Notes: generated from the sequence alone by a model not told the origin. Shown: positions 5,884 to 12,856, numbered from the stretch's first letter. The stretch: DNA of 12,856 bases from QHWK01 sp035259385 (GCA_035259385.1 DATFWL010000546.1:1-12856), one strand, 5' to 3'. Made by a program: numbers and translations.

Positions 5884-7668
5884 TCACACGTCCAGTCCGA
5901 CCGCGCGCATGAGCGCGAGCGCGTTGCTGTGCTCGACTACGCCCGGACGCAGGCGGTAGTCGAACATCATCTGCCCCTGCTCGAGCCGATCCTCGAAGTG
6001 CATGTTCACCGCCTTCGGGCCGAGCGTCGCTGGCAGTTCGGCGAGCGCGAGGTCGTGCGTCGTGATGAGGCCGATCGCGCCGAGGCCGACGAGGGCGCGC
6101 ACGATCCCCTCGGCGCCAATGCGGCGATCGTAAGAGTTCGTGCCGTGCAGGATCTCGTCGAGCAGGAACAGCAGCGGCACCGGTCCCCGCGCCGCGTCGA
6201 CGATCGTGCGAATCCGCAGAATCTCGGCATAGAACCGCGAGTGCCCGGCCTGCAGTGAGTCCTCGATGTGCAGCGTCGCGCCGAGGACGAGTGGCGACAG
6301 CCGCAGGCGCCGCGCCGCGACCGGCGCGCCGGCGAGCGCGAGCACGACGTTGACGCCAATCGTCCGCAGGAACGTGCTCTTGCCCGACATGTTCGAGCCG
6401 CTGAGCACGATCACGCGCGGCCCATCGTCGCCGCCCAGCCGCAGATCGTTGCGGACCGCGGTTGCCTGCGGCAGCAGCGGATGCGCAAGCTCCTCCGCTT
6501 CGAACAGCGCGCCGCTCCCGGCCAGGAGCGGAAACGGATCGCCGGAACGCTCGTAGGCGTAGGTCGAGAGCGCCACGAACGCCTCGGCCTCGCCGATCAC
6601 GCGCAGCCAGTCGGCGATCGCCTGCCCGTAGGCCTCGTGCCACCGCGCGATGGCGATCGCCAGCTGCGGCCGCAGCAGCAGGATGTATGCGACCGGCGCG
6701 AACATCAGGTTGTGTGTCGAGTCGAGCCACGAAACCAGCGATCGCAGCCGCGCGATGCGCGCCGAGGGCGGCACGCCGTCCGTCAGCAGCGCCTGGTGCA
6801 GCGCGACCAGGCGCGGCGCCGAGAAGCGCTGCGACTCCAGCCGCGCGAGCAGTTCCGCGACCAGGCCGAGATCGCGATCCGGCGTGTCGATCGCGTGCAG
6901 CACGTGGTGAAACTGCCGGCGCCAGATCGACGCGATGCCGATGGTCACCGCGATCCACGGCAGCCACAACTCCGCGGGCGCCATGTCCCGATAGATGATC
7001 GCCGCGAGCGCGACCGTGACGGCGGCGAGTCCAGCCAGCAGGAACGGCAGCAGTCGTGGGAAGCGCGTCGGTTCGGCGCGCGCCCACCTGGCGAGCAGGC
7101 CGGTGCGACCGACCGGCGACTCGGACGCCAGCACCGCGATGTCCTCGCGGAAGTCGAGCAGCGGCCGCAGTTCGTCGAGCGCCTCCTGTCGCGCCAGCAC
7201 CTCGGCCGCCGGCGCCGGACCGCTGAGCCAGGCCGCGAGCGTAGTCTCGCCCGCTTCGGTGCGGGTCGTGTTCAACCGCTCGAACAGCGAACCGCGGCCG
7301 AAGAGATCGAGGTCGTCGGCATACGGGTGATCGCCGGTGAAGGCGGCGCCGTCGCGTCCCGTGCCGGCCCACCGATCGTCCAGGCGATCGAGCCCGCGCG
7401 CGTACACGCGCTCCGCGGCCTGCGCGCGCTCGAACCGGTTCAACTGCTTCGCGTGCACGACGGCGAGGACGCCGAAGGCAATGCCGTCGGCGATCGGCCA
7501 CGCCGGCGAGACCGCGCGGCTCACGAACGCCAGCCACAGCAGCGTCGCCCCGGCGGCGGCCAGCGCCAGGCGGGCGTTCGAGATCAGACGGTTGACGCGA
7601 TCGAGGGCGGCGATCCGATCACGCCTGTCGGCGAGCCGCCGTTCGTATTCCGCGCGTGGATCATCCAA
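5884..7668 (-). CDS. MutS-related ATPase with predicted transmembrane segments
   Basis: This 594-residue protein ends in a MutS-type ABC ATPase. Walker A is GSNMSGKST at 424-432 (usual MutS: GPNMGGKST), the mid-domain block is LQAGHSRFYAEILRI at 472-486, Walker B is PLLFLLDEILHGTNS at 498-512 with D504-E505, and the H-motif is LITTHD with H538. The mismatch-recognition and connector domains of true MutS are absent. Instead hydrophobic segments appear near 32-50 and 57-72 and again near 206-225 and 233-249, so it is probably membrane-anchored with the ATPase in the cytoplasm. MutS-like proteins of this layout are known in several phyla but their role is unclear; mismatch repair should not be assumed. 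The likely start is TTG at 7668, which overlaps the dapE stop by 8 bases without a visible ribosome site, suggesting translational coupling to the dap genes. Confidence 0.88.
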   Translation of the reverse strand: MDDPRAEYERRLADRRDRIAALDRVNRLISNARLALAAAGATLLWLAFVSRAVSPAWPIADGIAFGVLAVVHAKQLNRFERAQAAERVYARGLDRLDDRWAGTGRDGAAFTGDHPYADDLDLFGRGSLFERLNTTRTEAGETTLAAWLSGPAPAAEVLARQEALDELRPLLDFREDIAVLASESPVGRTGLLARWARAEPTRFPRLLPFLLAGLAAVTVALAAIIYRDMAPAELWLPWIAVTIGIASIWRRQFHHVLHAIDTPDRDLGLVAELLARLESQRFSAPRLVALHQALLTDGVPPSARIARLRSLVSWLDSTHNLMFAPVAYILLLRPQLAIAIARWHEAYGQAIADWLRVIGEAEAFVALSTYAYERSGDPFPLLAGSGALFEAEELAHPLLPQATAVRNDLRLGGDDGPRVIVLSGSNMSGKSTFLRTIGVNVVLALAGAPVAARRLRLSPLVLGATLHIEDSLQAGHSRFYAEILRIRTIVDAARGPVPLLFLLDEILHGTNSYDRRIGAEGIVRALVGLGAIGLITTHDLALAELPATLGPKAVNMHFEDRLEQGQMMFDYRLRPGVVEHSNALALMRAVGLDV

Positions 7669-8683
7669 GGAGCGCCCGCGCGAGCGTCACGTAGTGATCG
7701 GCGGCCGCGTGCAATTCGGCCACCGAGACGTATTCGTCCGCGGTGTGGGCGGCGTGAATCGATCCGGGGCCGAACAGCAGCGGCGCGCCCCATCGCGGCA
7801 GGAACGGAATGTCGGTCGTATACGGGAACACCGCGGCGTCGAAACCCGGAACCGTGGTCAGCCGGACGGGGGGCACCTCGAGGACGTGCTCAATCGCGAC
7901 GCGACGCTCGAGCGCCGCCACCGCTCGCCGCACGTCGGCCGCATCGCAAACCGTCCGGAACATCACCTCGGCCTCGGCCGAGGGCGACACGACGTTCGGC
8001 GCCACGCCGCCGGTGATCAGCCCGATGGTGTAGTGCGTGTGGCCGAGTACCGGATCCTCGGGCAGCGTCACCGTTCGCAGCTCGACGAGCGAGTCGATCA
8101 GTTTGTCGATCGCCGACTCGCCGAGCTCTGGAAACGAGGAATGCGCCGCACGGCCGGTGGCGCGCAGCTTCAGGCGCAGGATGCCGCGGGTCGCCAGGCC
8201 GAGGCGGTTGTCGGTCGGCTCGCCGTCGACGAGAAAGCGGCTTCCCTGCTCGGTCGCAGCGTCGTTGGCCGCGCGCGCACCGTCGCTGCCGCGTTCTTCG
8301 CCGACGACGAACACGAGGGCGACGCGCGTTTCCCCCGCCCGGCGAAGACGATCGCCGGCGGCCACCTGGGCCGCGAGGATCCCCTTCGCGTCGCAGGCAC
8401 CGCGGCCGTAGAGCCGATCGCCTTCGAGCCGGCTTGGAAAAAACGGCGGGACGCAGTCGATATGGGTCGAGAAGGTGACCGCGCCGGTCGTGTGCCCGGT
8501 CGGCGTCGCGATCACGTTGAACCGCGACGCGTCGACGCGCTGCTCGAGCACGGACCAGCCGTGGGCGCGCAGGTAGTCGGCCAGCCATCGCGCCGCCGCG
8601 CCTTCGCGGCCGGTGGTCGAGTCGATGTCGACGAGCGCGCGCGTCACCGCGACGATGTCGGTGGGATCCACGGTCGCGGTCAC
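7661..8683 (-). CDS. dapE: M20 family metallohydrolase, probable succinyl-diaminopimelate desuccinylase
   Basis: Begun at GTG 8683 the product is 340 residues. All di-zinc M20 elements are visible: STHID with H74 and the assisting D76, the bridging D98 in RGACDAKG, the catalytic pair E129-E130 in VVGEERGSDGA, metal ligand E155 in DGEPTDN, and the C-terminal histidine H313 in AHTADEYVS. H181 in AAHSSFPELGESA marks the dimerisation (lid) domain. DapE hydrolyses N-succinyl-LL-diaminopimelate to LL-diaminopimelate and succinate. The family motifs alone also fit acetylornithine or N-acetyl-lysine deacetylases; I choose DapE because a succinyltransferase-type DapD lies directly upstream. The GTG start is supported by GGAG at 8691-8694, 7 bases upstream; a longer frame exists but its extra 44 residues come from the palindromic repeat at 8720-8820. 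The 3' end overlaps the mutS-like gene. Confidence 0.82.
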   Translation of the reverse strand: MTATVDPTDIVAVTRALVDIDSTTGREGAAARWLADYLRAHGWSVLEQRVDASRFNVIATPTGHTTGAVTFSTHIDCVPPFFPSRLEGDRLYGRGACDAKGILAAQVAAGDRLRRAGETRVALVFVVGEERGSDGARAANDAATEQGSRFLVDGEPTDNRLGLATRGILRLKLRATGRAAHSSFPELGESAIDKLIDSLVELRTVTLPEDPVLGHTHYTIGLITGGVAPNVVSPSAEAEVMFRTVCDAADVRRAVAALERRVAIEHVLEVPPVRLTTVPGFDAAVFPYTTDIPFLPRWGAPLLFGPGSIHAAHTADEYVSVAELHAAADHYVTLARALLG

Positions 8684-8690
8684 GATGCCA

Positions 8691-8694
8691 CTCC
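8691..8694 (-). promoter_or_regulatory. ribosome binding site deciding the GTG start of dapE
   Basis: On the minus strand GGAG stands 7 bases before GTG 8683. It fixes the start there rather than at 8815, where the open frame begins inside repeat DNA and gives a Gly/Trp/Pro-rich stretch unlike any M20 N-terminus. Confidence 0.65.
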
Positions 8695-8719
8695 ATCTGT
8701 GGCCGCGACCGGCGCGACC

Positions 8720-8820
8720 GGAGTGTGGGACTGATAGGCCCATAGGGCGGGTTGGGTGGGTTGAGACGGCCCATCGGTCCCAGCCCCACCCAGCCCATGG
8801 GCCCATCGGTCCCACACTCC
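8720..8820. repeat. intergenic inverted-repeat element between dapD and dapE
   Basis: The 145-base gap between dapD and dapE is filled by a palindrome-like element. Arms of 24 bases at 8720-8743 and 8797-8820 (GGAGTGTGGGAC at the outer end) are complementary except at two positions. Inside, G-rich stretches (about 8745-8760) face C-rich ones (about 8781-8796). A 15-base unit GGCCCATCGGTCCCA occurs twice in direct orientation, at 8768-8782 and 8800-8814, and a two-mismatch copy lies inverted in the left arm. The transcript could fold into a long stem; it might be a terminator, a processing site, or a dispersed repeat. There is no T-run after it. Confidence 0.82.
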
Positions 8821-8828
8821 CAGTCCGA

Positions 8829-9668
8829 TCATCGGATCCACGCTTCCAGCTCCGTGCGCGTGTCCGTTCGCGAATCTCGGTACTTGACGATGACGGGCGT
8901 GGCGAGCGACAAGCCCCAGTCGACGCCCTTGCCGCCGGTCACCGCACGCGCACCTGGAACGACCACCGCGCCTTCGGGCACGACCAGCGGATGCTCGGGG
9001 GAGGGCTTGATGATGTCGCCGCGCACCAGATCGTAGACCGGCGTCGAACCGGTGAGGATCGTGCCGGCCGCGATGACCGCGCGAGCCCTGACGATCGCAC
9101 CCTCGTAAATCCCGGCGTTGCCGCCGACGAGCACGTCGTCTTCGACGATCACCGGCAGCGCGCCGACCGGCTCGATCACGCCGCCGATCTGCGCCGCGGC
9201 ACTGATGTGGACGCGCGCGCCGACCTGCGCGCACGAGCCGACCAGCGCATGCGAGTCGATCATCGATCCCTCGCCGACCCACGCGCCGATGTTGACGTAC
9301 ATCGGCGGCATGCAGATCACGCCAGGCGCGAGATAGGCGCCGTCGCGGATCGCGGAGCCGCCCGGCACGATGCGGACGCCGGCGCCGAGCCCCGGCTTTT
9401 TCAGCGGCAGCGTGTCCTTGTCGTAGAACGGCACGCGGCCGTGGTCCATCGAGACGTCCACCATATCGCCGAACCTGAAGCCGAGCAGAATGCCTTGCTT
9501 CACCCATGTGTTCACGCGCCAGCGGAGCGGGTGCGACGGGTCAGGTTCGGCCGCACGGACGCGGCCGGACGACAGCGCTTCGCGCAGTTCGGCAAACACG
9601 CCACGCGCGCGATCGCGGTCCGCGGCCGGACCGGCGGAAGCGAGCTCACTGATCTCGGATTGCAGCAT
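8829..9668 (-). CDS. dapD: 2,3,4,5-tetrahydropyridine-2,6-dicarboxylate N-succinyltransferase
   Basis: DapD transfers succinyl from succinyl-CoA to tetrahydrodipicolinate, the entry to the succinylase branch of diaminopimelate and lysine synthesis. From ATG 9668 the protein is 279 residues, close to E. coli DapD (274). An N-terminal helical domain (about 1-75) contains RVNTWVKQGILLGFRFGD, which matches the family's linker. A left-handed beta-helix follows, built of hexapeptide repeats from about 98 to 215 and including PPMYVNIGAWVGEGSMIDSH, VGSCAQVG and IGGVIEP. The catalytic acids of the E. coli enzyme correspond to D138 and E189. The presence of the DapD N-terminal domain favours succinyl over acetyl transfer. 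The start is placed at 9668 because the 17 extra codons from a GTG at 9719 add no family sequence. It is separated from dapA by 166 structured bases and from dapE by the palindromic element. Confidence 0.95.
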   Translation of the reverse strand: MLQSEISELASAGPAADRDRARGVFAELREALSSGRVRAAEPDPSHPLRWRVNTWVKQGILLGFRFGDMVDVSMDHGRVPFYDKDTLPLKKPGLGAGVRIVPGGSAIRDGAYLAPGVICMPPMYVNIGAWVGEGSMIDSHALVGSCAQVGARVHISAAAQIGGVIEPVGALPVIVEDDVLVGGNAGIYEGAIVRARAVIAAGTILTGSTPVYDLVRGDIIKPSPEHPLVVPEGAVVVPGARAVTGGKGVDWGLSLATPVIVKYRDSRTDTRTELEAWIR

Positions 9669-9720
9669 CGTTTTTACGCTCGACTCGGGCCTTCGCGCTA
9701 CACGTGACTCCGACGGCACA

Positions 9721-9797
9721 CGCGCTGCAGAACGCAGCGCGAAAGCGTCCGCCGTCGCCGGCCTCGATGACGCGCCGGCCTCGGCGAGGCTCGCCGA
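9721..9797. other. stem-loops in the dapA-dapD intergenic region
   Basis: The 166-base gap 9669-9834 holds no gene I can support. It contains a perfect 8-bp stem with a 5-base loop (CGCGCTGC 9721-9728 / 9734-9741), a 7-bp stem with a 3-base loop (TCGGCGA 9781-9787 / 9791-9797), and a weaker 5-bp stem at 9799-9811. On the minus strand these follow the dapA stop, so they could attenuate or terminate transcription before dapD or stabilise the dapA message. None is followed by a clear T-run on the minus strand, so a classical intrinsic terminator is not supported. Confidence 0.45.
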
Positions 9798-9834
9798 AGC
9801 GCCAGAGGCGCGTCGGCGCCAGCCGGGCGTCCGA

Positions 9835-10734
9835 TCACACGAGCGCCGTTTTCAGCAGGCCCAGAGCCTTCAGCACGCCGGTGATCTTTTCTTTCGACTC
9901 CACCTTCGGCGAGACCATCGGCAGCCGGAACACTTCCTCGAGCAATCCCATCGCAGCCATGGCGTACTTCACCGGCTGCGGGTTCGACTCGACGAAGTTG
10001 ATCGACATCAGCGGCAGGATTCGCGCGTGGACGGCCCGCGCCGCGGCGAAGTCGTTGCGCTCGGCAGCTTCGACCATCGCCACCATGTCCGCCGGAATCT
10101 CGTTCGACGCCACCGAGATGATGCCGTGGCCGCCCACCGCCATCAGCGGCAGCGTCAGCGCATCGTCGCCGGAGAGCACGATGAAATCGGAGGGGACGGC
10201 GCGGCAGACCTCGCACATCTGCGAGACGTTGCCCGACGCTTCCTTCACCGCCACGATGTTCGGCAGCTGCGCGAGGCGCGCGAGCGTGGGCACCTCGACG
10301 TTGACGCCGGTCCGCCCGGGCACGTTGTAGACGATGATCGGCAACGAGGTGCTGTCGGCGAAGGCGCGATAGTGCTGGTAGAGGCCTTCCTGCGTCGGCT
10401 TGTTGTAGTAGGGCGTCACCGACAGGAAGCCGGAGGCACCCGCCCGCGCCATCTCGCGCGCGATGTGGATGACTTCTCGCGTGTCGTAGCCGCCGGCGCC
10501 GGCGACGATCGGCACCCTTCCGTTCGCTTCTTCGACGAGGATCTCGACGATGCGCAGGCGTTCGGCGTCGGTCAGCGTCGGGTTCTCGCCCGTGGTGCCG
10601 CACGGGCACAGGAAATGAACGCCTGCATCGATCTGCCGCCGGCCAAGCCGGCGCACCGCCGCGTCATCGAGATCTCCGCTGCGCGTGAACGGCGTGACAA
10701 GTGCCGTACCGACTCCGGTGAATGGCTTTCGCAT
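9835..10734 (-). CDS. dapA: 4-hydroxy-tetrahydrodipicolinate synthase
   Basis: DapA condenses pyruvate with aspartate 4-semialdehyde, the first committed step to diaminopimelate and lysine. The 299-residue (beta/alpha)8 protein has the Schiff-base lysine K164 in IVAVKEASG, the Y136/T48/Y110 relay (YNVPGRTG, CGTTGENPTL, SVTPYYNKPTQEGLY) and the carboxylate-binding R141, all shifted by three from the E. coli numbering. The C-terminal region contains SNPQPVKYAMAAMGL, as usual. The ATG at 10734 is chosen because it follows AGGAG at 10741-10745 with a 6-base gap and gives the normal N-terminus; the frame stays open far upstream, but that part is a shadow of dapB. It lies 35 bases after dapB and before the structured gap to dapD. 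Feedback by lysine is common in the family but cannot be read from this sequence with confidence. Confidence 0.98.
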   Translation of the reverse strand: MRKPFTGVGTALVTPFTRSGDLDDAAVRRLGRRQIDAGVHFLCPCGTTGENPTLTDAERLRIVEILVEEANGRVPIVAGAGGYDTREVIHIAREMARAGASGFLSVTPYYNKPTQEGLYQHYRAFADSTSLPIIVYNVPGRTGVNVEVPTLARLAQLPNIVAVKEASGNVSQMCEVCRAVPSDFIVLSGDDALTLPLMAVGGHGIISVASNEIPADMVAMVEAAERNDFAAARAVHARILPLMSINFVESNPQPVKYAMAAMGLLEEVFRLPMVSPKVESKEKITGVLKALGLLKTALV

Positions 10735-10740
10735 GATGGT

Positions 10741-10745
10741 CTCCT
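10741..10745 (-). promoter_or_regulatory. ribosome binding site deciding the ATG start of dapA
   Basis: AGGAG on the minus strand stands 6 bases before ATG 10734. It separates the true dapA start from an open frame continuing about 660 bases upstream in an out-of-frame reading of dapB. Confidence 0.75.
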
Positions 10746-10769
10746 GCCGCTCGGCTGAGCCTTCGCGCT

Positions 10770-11468
10770 CTACACTTCCGTCAGTCCCAGAACATCCCGC
10801 ATTGTGTACCAGCCGCGTCTGCCGTGGATCCACTTCGCCGCGGTGAGCGCACCTCGAGCGAACGCCGTCCGGTCGCGCGACGAGTGCGAGAGCGTGATGG
10901 CTTCGGCCGGACCATCGAACCCGATCGTGTGCGTCCCGGGAATGAAGCCGGCGCGCGTGGACGAGGTGTCGATCGGCCGCGTGAAGCCGGCCTGCTGCAT
11001 CGACCGCTGCAGCAGCAGCGCGGTCCCCGACGGCGCGTCCTTCTTCGTCGCATGATGCGCCTCGTGGATGAACGCGCCGAATTCCGGTTGCGCCGCGAAC
11101 AGCTGGGCCGCGTGCGCGACGAGTGCGTCGAACAGCACCATGCCGATCGAAAAGTTCGGCGCGACGACGATTCCGGCGCCGCTGTCCGCGACGGCGCGCC
11201 TGACCGCCGGCTCGTGCGCGCTCCAGCCGGTCGTGCCGACGACGAGGTTGATGCCGCGCTTCGCCAGCGCCGGGACGTTGACCGGCACTGAATCCGGGGT
11301 CGAGAAATCGACTGCGACCTCGACGCCGCTCCAGCGCGCAGCATCCGCGCCGCCGCCGTGTGCCGACGACGCCGGGTCCAGCACGCCGGCGATCTCGCAC
11401 TCGTACTCGGCCGCGATCGACTCGACCATCCGCCCCATCTTGCCGTGACCGACCAGCAGCAGTTTCAT
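10770..11468 (-). CDS. dapB: 4-hydroxy-tetrahydrodipicolinate reductase
   Basis: DapB reduces the DapA product to tetrahydrodipicolinate using NAD(P)H. The protein has 232 residues, shorter than E. coli DapB (273) but with every key block. GHGKMG at 8-13 is the nucleotide-binding glycine motif, followed by VGTTGW at 77-82 and APNFSIGM at 103-110. The catalytic segment EAHHATKKDAPSGTA spans 136-150 (H138, H139, K143), and GTHTIGFDGPAEAITLSHSSRDR is the substrate-binding region. The shortening lies in the loops after the Rossmann beta strands near residues 30-55, as in other compact DapB proteins. Its ATG overlaps the lysC stop as ATGA (11468-11465) with no separate ribosome site visible, so translation is probably coupled to lysC. 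Confidence 0.97.
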   Translation of the reverse strand: MKLLLVGHGKMGRMVESIAAEYECEIAGVLDPASSAHGGGADAARWSGVEVAVDFSTPDSVPVNVPALAKRGINLVVGTTGWSAHEPAVRRAVADSGAGIVVAPNFSIGMVLFDALVAHAAQLFAAQPEFGAFIHEAHHATKKDAPSGTALLLQRSMQQAGFTRPIDTSSTRAGFIPGTHTIGFDGPAEAITLSHSSRDRTAFARGALTAAKWIHGRRGWYTMRDVLGLTEV

Positions 11469-12823
11469 CGGAAGAAGCTCTCGTGCAGCCGCATCATCGC
11501 ATGAGGCACGTCCGCGTCGCGGAGCACGAACGTGATGTTGCGCCGGGATGCCGCCTGCGACACCAGCCGCAGCGGAATGCGCTCGAGCGACGTGACGGCC
11601 CGCGCAAACAGCGTGGCGTCGGCGCGCAGATTCTCGCCCACCGCGCAGATGATCGCCATGTCGCGCTCGCAACTCGCCTCGGCGAACGTGTGGAGGTTGT
11701 CGAGGATCGCATCGAGCCGCCGCGTGTCGTCCACCGTCACCGATACGCTCACTTCCGACGTCGTCACGACGTCCACCGCGGTCCCGAAGCGCTCGAACAC
11801 CTCGAACAGGCGGCGCAGGAACCCGTGCGCCATCAGCATGCGCGTCGAGGTGATGTCGATCACCGTGACGTCGCGCTTGCAGGCGATCGCGGTCAGCTGG
11901 CCATTGGCCGGCGCCCCGTCGGCGGTGATCAGCGTCCCGCCGTTCAGCGGCCGCCGCGAATTGAGGATCCGCACCGGGATGTTCTTCGCCACGGCCGGCA
12001 GGATCGTGCTCGGATGCAGCACCTTCGCGCCGAAGTAGGCGAGCTCCGACGCTTCCGCGAACGAGAGCTGAGGAACGAGACGCGGCTGCGGCACAATCCG
12101 CGGATCGGCGGTCAGCATGCCGTCCACGTCGGTCCAGATCTGGATTTCGGCGACGTCGAGGCAGGCGCCGAAGATCGCGGCGGAGTAATCGGAGCCGCCG
12201 CGGCCGAGCGTTGACGTGATGCCGGCGGCCGTGGCGCCGATGAATCCGCCGAGGACCGGGATCCGGCCGCCGCCAATCACCGGCGCCAGCCGCGCGGTCG
12301 CGCGCGCGCAGGTCGCCTCCATGTCGGGCGCGGCCGCGTTGTGCTCGGCATCGGTCACCAGGACCGAGCGCGCGTCGATCCATGCGGCAGGCAGGTCGTG
12401 ATCCTCGAACGCCGCCGAAACGATGCGGCTGCTCACGACTTCGCCGACGGCGAGCACCGCGTCGCGCGACCGCGGCGACACTTCCCGCAGGACCGCGAGC
12501 GCGTGCACGAGACCGATCAGCTCGTCGAATTCGTGCCGCACGTCCGCGAGAACGCCGTCGCGGCTCACCGACGTGACCGCAGCGGCGACGCGGATGTGGC
12601 GCTCGAGGAGCGACTGCAGCTCTGCGGCCGCTCGCTCGACGGCGCCCTCCTCCGCCAGTTGGGCGATCGATACCAGCCGGTCGGTCACGCCCGCCAGCGC
12701 TGATACCACGACGACCGGCGCCGGCGCACCCTTCGTGAGCTGCTGCCGAACGATGTCGATCAGCCGGACGATCGCGTCGGGATCGGCGACCGACGTGCCG
12801 CCGAATTTCATGACGACGCTCAC
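11465..12823 (-). CDS. lysC: aspartate kinase, lysine-sensitive (LysC) type
   Basis: LysC phosphorylates aspartate, the first step toward lysine, threonine and methionine. The 452 residues match the E. coli LysC class (449) in length and layout. KFGGTSV at 6-12 binds nucleotide and aspartate, VGEVVSSRI lies at 126-134, TLGRGGSDYSA at 205-215, IWTDVDGMLTADPR at 229-242 and FGAKVLHP at 264-271. Two ACT domains follow from about residue 312, including TTSEVSVSVTV at 354-364, the effector-binding region that in E. coli LysC senses lysine. No homoserine dehydrogenase domain is fused. The GTG start at 12823 is supported by GGAGGA at 12831-12836, 7 bases upstream; the ATG at 12811 would remove the first four residues only. 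It is the first gene of the cluster seen here and overlaps dapB by 4 bases. Feedback by lysine is inferred from subfamily. Confidence 0.97.
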   Translation of the reverse strand: MSVVMKFGGTSVADPDAIVRLIDIVRQQLTKGAPAPVVVVSALAGVTDRLVSIAQLAEEGAVERAAAELQSLLERHIRVAAAVTSVSRDGVLADVRHEFDELIGLVHALAVLREVSPRSRDAVLAVGEVVSSRIVSAAFEDHDLPAAWIDARSVLVTDAEHNAAAPDMEATCARATARLAPVIGGGRIPVLGGFIGATAAGITSTLGRGGSDYSAAIFGACLDVAEIQIWTDVDGMLTADPRIVPQPRLVPQLSFAEASELAYFGAKVLHPSTILPAVAKNIPVRILNSRRPLNGGTLITADGAPANGQLTAIACKRDVTVIDITSTRMLMAHGFLRRLFEVFERFGTAVDVVTTSEVSVSVTVDDTRRLDAILDNLHTFAEASCERDMAIICAVGENLRADATLFARAVTSLERIPLRLVSQAASRRNITFVLRDADVPHAMMRLHESFFR

Positions 12824-12830
12824 TGGGGGA

Positions 12831-12836
12831 TCCTCC
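12831..12836 (-). promoter_or_regulatory. strong ribosome binding site of lysC
   Basis: GGAGGA on the minus strand, 7 bases before GTG 12823, is the best Shine-Dalgarno match in the window and supports the GTG start over the in-frame ATG at 12811. Confidence 0.8.
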
Positions 12837-12856
12837 GGCCGGGTAGGCCGGGTAGG
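12837..12856. repeat. 9-bp direct repeat GGCCGGGTA at the window edge
   Basis: Two exact copies (12837-12845 and 12846-12854) and the start of a third run off the right edge, directly upstream of the lysC ribosome site. The full length, and whether it belongs to a longer array, cannot be seen. Confidence 0.6.

Noticed and set aside
5579..7537. A 652-codon minus-strand frame overlapping the mutS-like gene in another phase
   Set aside because: It is Arg/Ala-rich without motifs and reads through the CGCAGAG repeat; the 594-residue frame holds Walker A, Walker B and the H-motif in order.
5884..7668. Calling this gene a mismatch repair MutS or MutS2
   Set aside because: It lacks the mismatch-recognition and connector domains of MutS and the Smr domain of MutS2, and has predicted membrane segments.
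6268..8734. Plus-strand frames of about 580 and 465 codons opposite the mutS-like and dapE genes
   Set aside because: Composition is low-complexity Arg/Gln/Pro, no motifs are visible, and the opposite strand encodes clear ATPase and M20 proteins.
8684..8815. N-terminal extension of dapE from ATG 8815
   Set aside because: It is made of Gly/Trp/Pro-rich repeat translation, and a good ribosome site precedes GTG 8683.
9669..9834. Lysine riboswitch upstream of dapD
   Set aside because: The gap is too short and shows only simple hairpins; I could not find the conserved multi-helix junction of the lysine aptamer.

Overview
The window reads as ordinary chromosome of a G+C-rich bacterium (roughly two thirds G+C by eye, with strong G/C bias at third codon positions). 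Every identifiable protein is bacterial. The gene content, together with the short G-rich and CGCAGAG-type intergenic repeats, suggests an Acidobacteriota-like lineage such as Vicinamibacteria. That placement is inference: there is no rRNA or marker gene to prove it. I see no phage, transposase, plasmid, CRISPR or tRNA feature. Coding density is high, no gap exceeds 300 bases, and the largest gaps (about 145-190 bases) each hold an inverted repeat or stem-loops.

Left block (1-3280, minus strand): pyruvate kinase, then a small-conductance (MscS-type) mechanosensitive channel, then a secreted M16 zinc peptidase cut by the window edge. They are spaced 22 and 19 bases apart and look co-transcribed. 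An 83-base divergent gap (3281-3363) separates them from the plus-strand block.

Plus-strand block (3364-5575): a SAM-dependent O-methyltransferase of the caffeoyl-CoA OMT/TrmR type, a 50-residue small protein, a four-run G-rich 7-bp repeat, and an amidase-signature hydrolase with an intact Ser-cisSer-Lys triad. The small protein sits where a GatC/AtzG-like partner of an amidase might sit, but that pairing is inference. A proline-rich microprotein converges on and overlaps the amidase 3' end, followed by a long imperfect hairpin with 9-bp periodicity.

Right block (5884-12823, minus strand): a lysine/diaminopimelate cluster read in the order lysC, dapB, dapA, dapD, dapE, ending in an overlapping gene for a MutS-like ATPase with predicted membrane segments. 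LysC phosphorylates aspartate. DapA condenses aspartate semialdehyde with pyruvate, DapB reduces the product, DapD succinylates tetrahydrodipicolinate, and DapE removes the succinyl group after the (unseen) aminotransferase step. The asd, dapC/argD, dapF and lysA genes are not in the window. Pyruvate kinase at the other end makes pyruvate, a DapA substrate, but nothing links the two loci beyond proximity.

I found no clear case of an undescribed multi-gene system. The items most worth a second look are the membrane-anchored MutS-like ATPase at the end of the dap cluster, the small-protein/amidase pair with its G-quadruplex-capable junction, the proline-rich microprotein, and the two intergenic inverted-repeat elements.
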